From positions 1-64,000 of the forward strand of contig NZ_JAADZW010000015.1 of the NCBI RefSeq assembly GCF_010645065.1: a stretch of 64,000 nucleotides of DNA, in the 5' to 3' direction. The notes under the pieces are model-generated. The model was not told the origin of the DNA. It saw nothing but the letters and a program-made list of their open reading frames with translations, and did not search any database. This DNA comes from Flavobacterium fluviatile (GTDB taxonomy: Bacteria; Bacteroidota; Bacteroidia; Flavobacteriales; Flavobacteriaceae). Below, in pieces: positions 62,796 through 64,000 of this stretch (position 1 is its first letter; the number at the start of each line of letters is the position of its first letter). A program made the translations under genes and the position numbers.

Positions 62796-64000
62796 ATGAT
62801 AAACAATTTACGTTGGAGCGTTTTTATGCTTTCTTTTTTGATAGTGAGCGGACAGTCAAAAAAGGTAGAAACAGCCATTCATAATAAACAACCCAACATC
62901 ATTTTTTTAATGACCGATGACCAGCGTTGGGATAATATGGGTTGCTATGGTCGACCTGAATTCAATACACCCAATATAGACAAATTAGCGGCTCAGGGTG
63001 TTACTTTTGATAAGGCCTACTATGCCGTGGCGATTTGTATGCCCAGTCGGGTAACCATGCTAACGGGGCGCCACTTGTCCAGTCATAAAGTGGGTTTTGT
63101 AGCTCCCGAAGATTATACGCTGTCCCAAGCTGATTTTGCGAAAAGTTATCCTGCGATTCTTAAAAAAGCAGGTTATAGAACGGGTTTTATTGGCAAAGTA
63201 GGCTTTACCGTAACACCCGAAGCGACTCGACCAAGTACTCCAAAAGAACAGTTCTACGAAGAAAACATGAAGGTTGTCTTTGATTATTTTGCAGGCAGCG
63301 AAACCTACGATCGAAAAGACTTTGTTATTTGGCCCAAAGAAGACCAAGTATTACATGAAATTTATAAAGAAGAACGAATCAACTCAGGCAGAACCTTACG
63401 AACAGGGGAGGCGATGCTACATTTTATCGAAACCCAGCCCAAAGAACAGCCTTTTTGTTTGTCTGTGAGTTTTTATGCCGTGAAGCACGACAACAACAAG
63501 GACATGTACATGCCGCATTTTGAGCAATTTAAAGACAAAGAATTTTCAGTTCCCGGCAATTGGGTTGAAGGTGCGAATGATAAATTGCCAAAAGTAGTAA
63601 AAGAAAATGCCCGTGGCGTAAAATTACATGCCGCGCGTTCCTCGACACCCGAATTGTACCAACGCTTGGTGCGTCGTTTTGCCACCCAAGGCTACAGCGT
63701 GGACCAACAAGTAGGTTTGTTAGTTGAAATGCTGAAAGAAAAAGGATTGCTAGAAAATACCATCATTATTTACACCAGTGATAACGGACGTTTTCAAGGC
63801 TCCCACGGTTTGTTCGATAAATGTATTTTATACGAAGAGTCGGTAAAAGCGCCTTTGATTGTGTATGACGGACGGATTCCAGCAGCCAAAAGACAACGAC
63901 GCGAAGACGCACTTATTTCCTCTGTAGATATGGCGCCTACCATTGTTTCGCTAGCGGGTTTGTCAATCCCATCGAGTATGCAAGGTCAGGATTTTAGCAA
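62796..64000 (+). CDS. S1-family sulfatase, cut by the window edge
   Basis: The open frame starts at 62796 and runs without stop to the window end, 401 codons. It has FLMTDDQRWDNMGCYG, the formylglycine motif AICMPSRVTMLTGR, FIGKVGFTV, YTSDNGRFQGSHGLFDK and YEESVKAPLIV. The GSHG pattern after DNG resembles heparan N-sulfatase and iduronate-like groups. The C-terminal part lies outside the window. It begins a new transcript after operator-promoter copy C. The signal peptide ends near IVSGQS. Confidence 0.9.
   Translation, partial: MINNLRWSVFMLSFLIVSGQSKKVETAIHNKQPNIIFLMTDDQRWDNMGCYGRPEFNTPNIDKLAAQGVTFDKAYYAVAICMPSRVTMLTGRHLSSHKVGFVAPEDYTLSQADFAKSYPAILKKAGYRTGFIGKVGFTVTPEATRPSTPKEQFYEENMKVVFDYFAGSETYDRKDFVIWPKEDQVLHEIYKEERINSGRTLRTGEAMLHFIETQPKEQPFCLSVSFYAVKHDNNKDMYMPHFEQFKDKEFSVPGNWVEGANDKLPKVVKENARGVKLHAARSSTPELYQRLVRRFATQGYSVDQQVGLLVEMLKEKGLLENTIIIYTSDNGRFQGSHGLFDKCILYEESVKAPLIVYDGRIPAAKRQRREDALISSVDMAPTIVSLAGLSIPSSMQGQDFS

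Noticed and set aside
15503..64000. Interpretation as an ulvan utilisation locus
   Set aside because: The large lyases and GH88 would fit ulvan, but there is no rhamnose pathway or rhamnosidase (GH78/GH106) here, and a full fucose pathway plus GH29 and GH95 argues for a fucose polymer.

Overview
The window reads as chromosomal DNA of a member of the Bacteroidota, most likely a Flavobacterium-like member of the Flavobacteriaceae. The DNA is AT-rich, there is a SusC/SusD outer-membrane pair, promoters carry -7 elements close to TAnnTTTG, and nearly all enzymes start with export signals. Almost everything here serves the breakdown of one kind of substrate: a sulfated polysaccharide containing L-fucose and, by inference, uronic acid.

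Region 1 (376-8881, + strand) is an AraC-type regulator followed by what looks like a complete non-phosphorylating L-fucose pathway: L-fuconate dehydratase, 2-keto-3-deoxy-L-fuconate dehydrogenase, 2,4-diketo-3-deoxy-L-fuconate hydrolase, L-fuconolactonase, L-fucose dehydrogenase, FucP permease, a mutarotase, and an FMN L-lactate dehydrogenase that would return the lactate product to pyruvate. Region 2 (9323-14348, - strand) is the SusD/SusC pair, which converges on region 1 across two back-to-back terminators and is transcribed away from region 3.

Region 3 (15503-64000 and beyond, + strand) is a very long array of exported enzymes. It holds three GH29 fucosidase-family proteins, GH95, GH97, GH88, a GH43/GH117-like beta-propeller, a GH141-like beta-helix with a PDZ domain, a DUF2961/GH172-like protein, a TIM-barrel protein that could be an endo-fucanase, three large and one smaller heparinase II/III-type lyases, six S1 sulfatases (the last cut by the window edge), four esterases or SGNH hydrolases, an orphan beta-helix protein and a sugar-porter MFS transporter. 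The likely order of work is desulfation and deacylation, lyase or endo cleavage, uptake by SusCD, trimming by GH88 and exo-fucosidases, then catabolism of fucose through region 1.

A foreign-looking island (38741-41851) interrupts the enzyme array. It carries a ParDE toxin-antitoxin pair and an ImmA/IrrE-peptidase plus DUF4411 PIN pair. Each pair follows a copy of the 3' end and downstream flank of the neighbouring SGNH gene; the second copy is decayed.

Most notable signals: (i) a 28-bp near-palindrome in front of three operon segments, always 35 bp from its core to a -7 element, which looks like an undescribed operator; (ii) a GH29 protein whose catalytic Asp position reads Gly; (iii) an SGNH esterase fused to the C-terminal domain of its upstream GH29 neighbour; (iv) a diverged leader element repeated in front of two sulfatases. 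No tRNA, rRNA, CRISPR array or transposase gene was seen.
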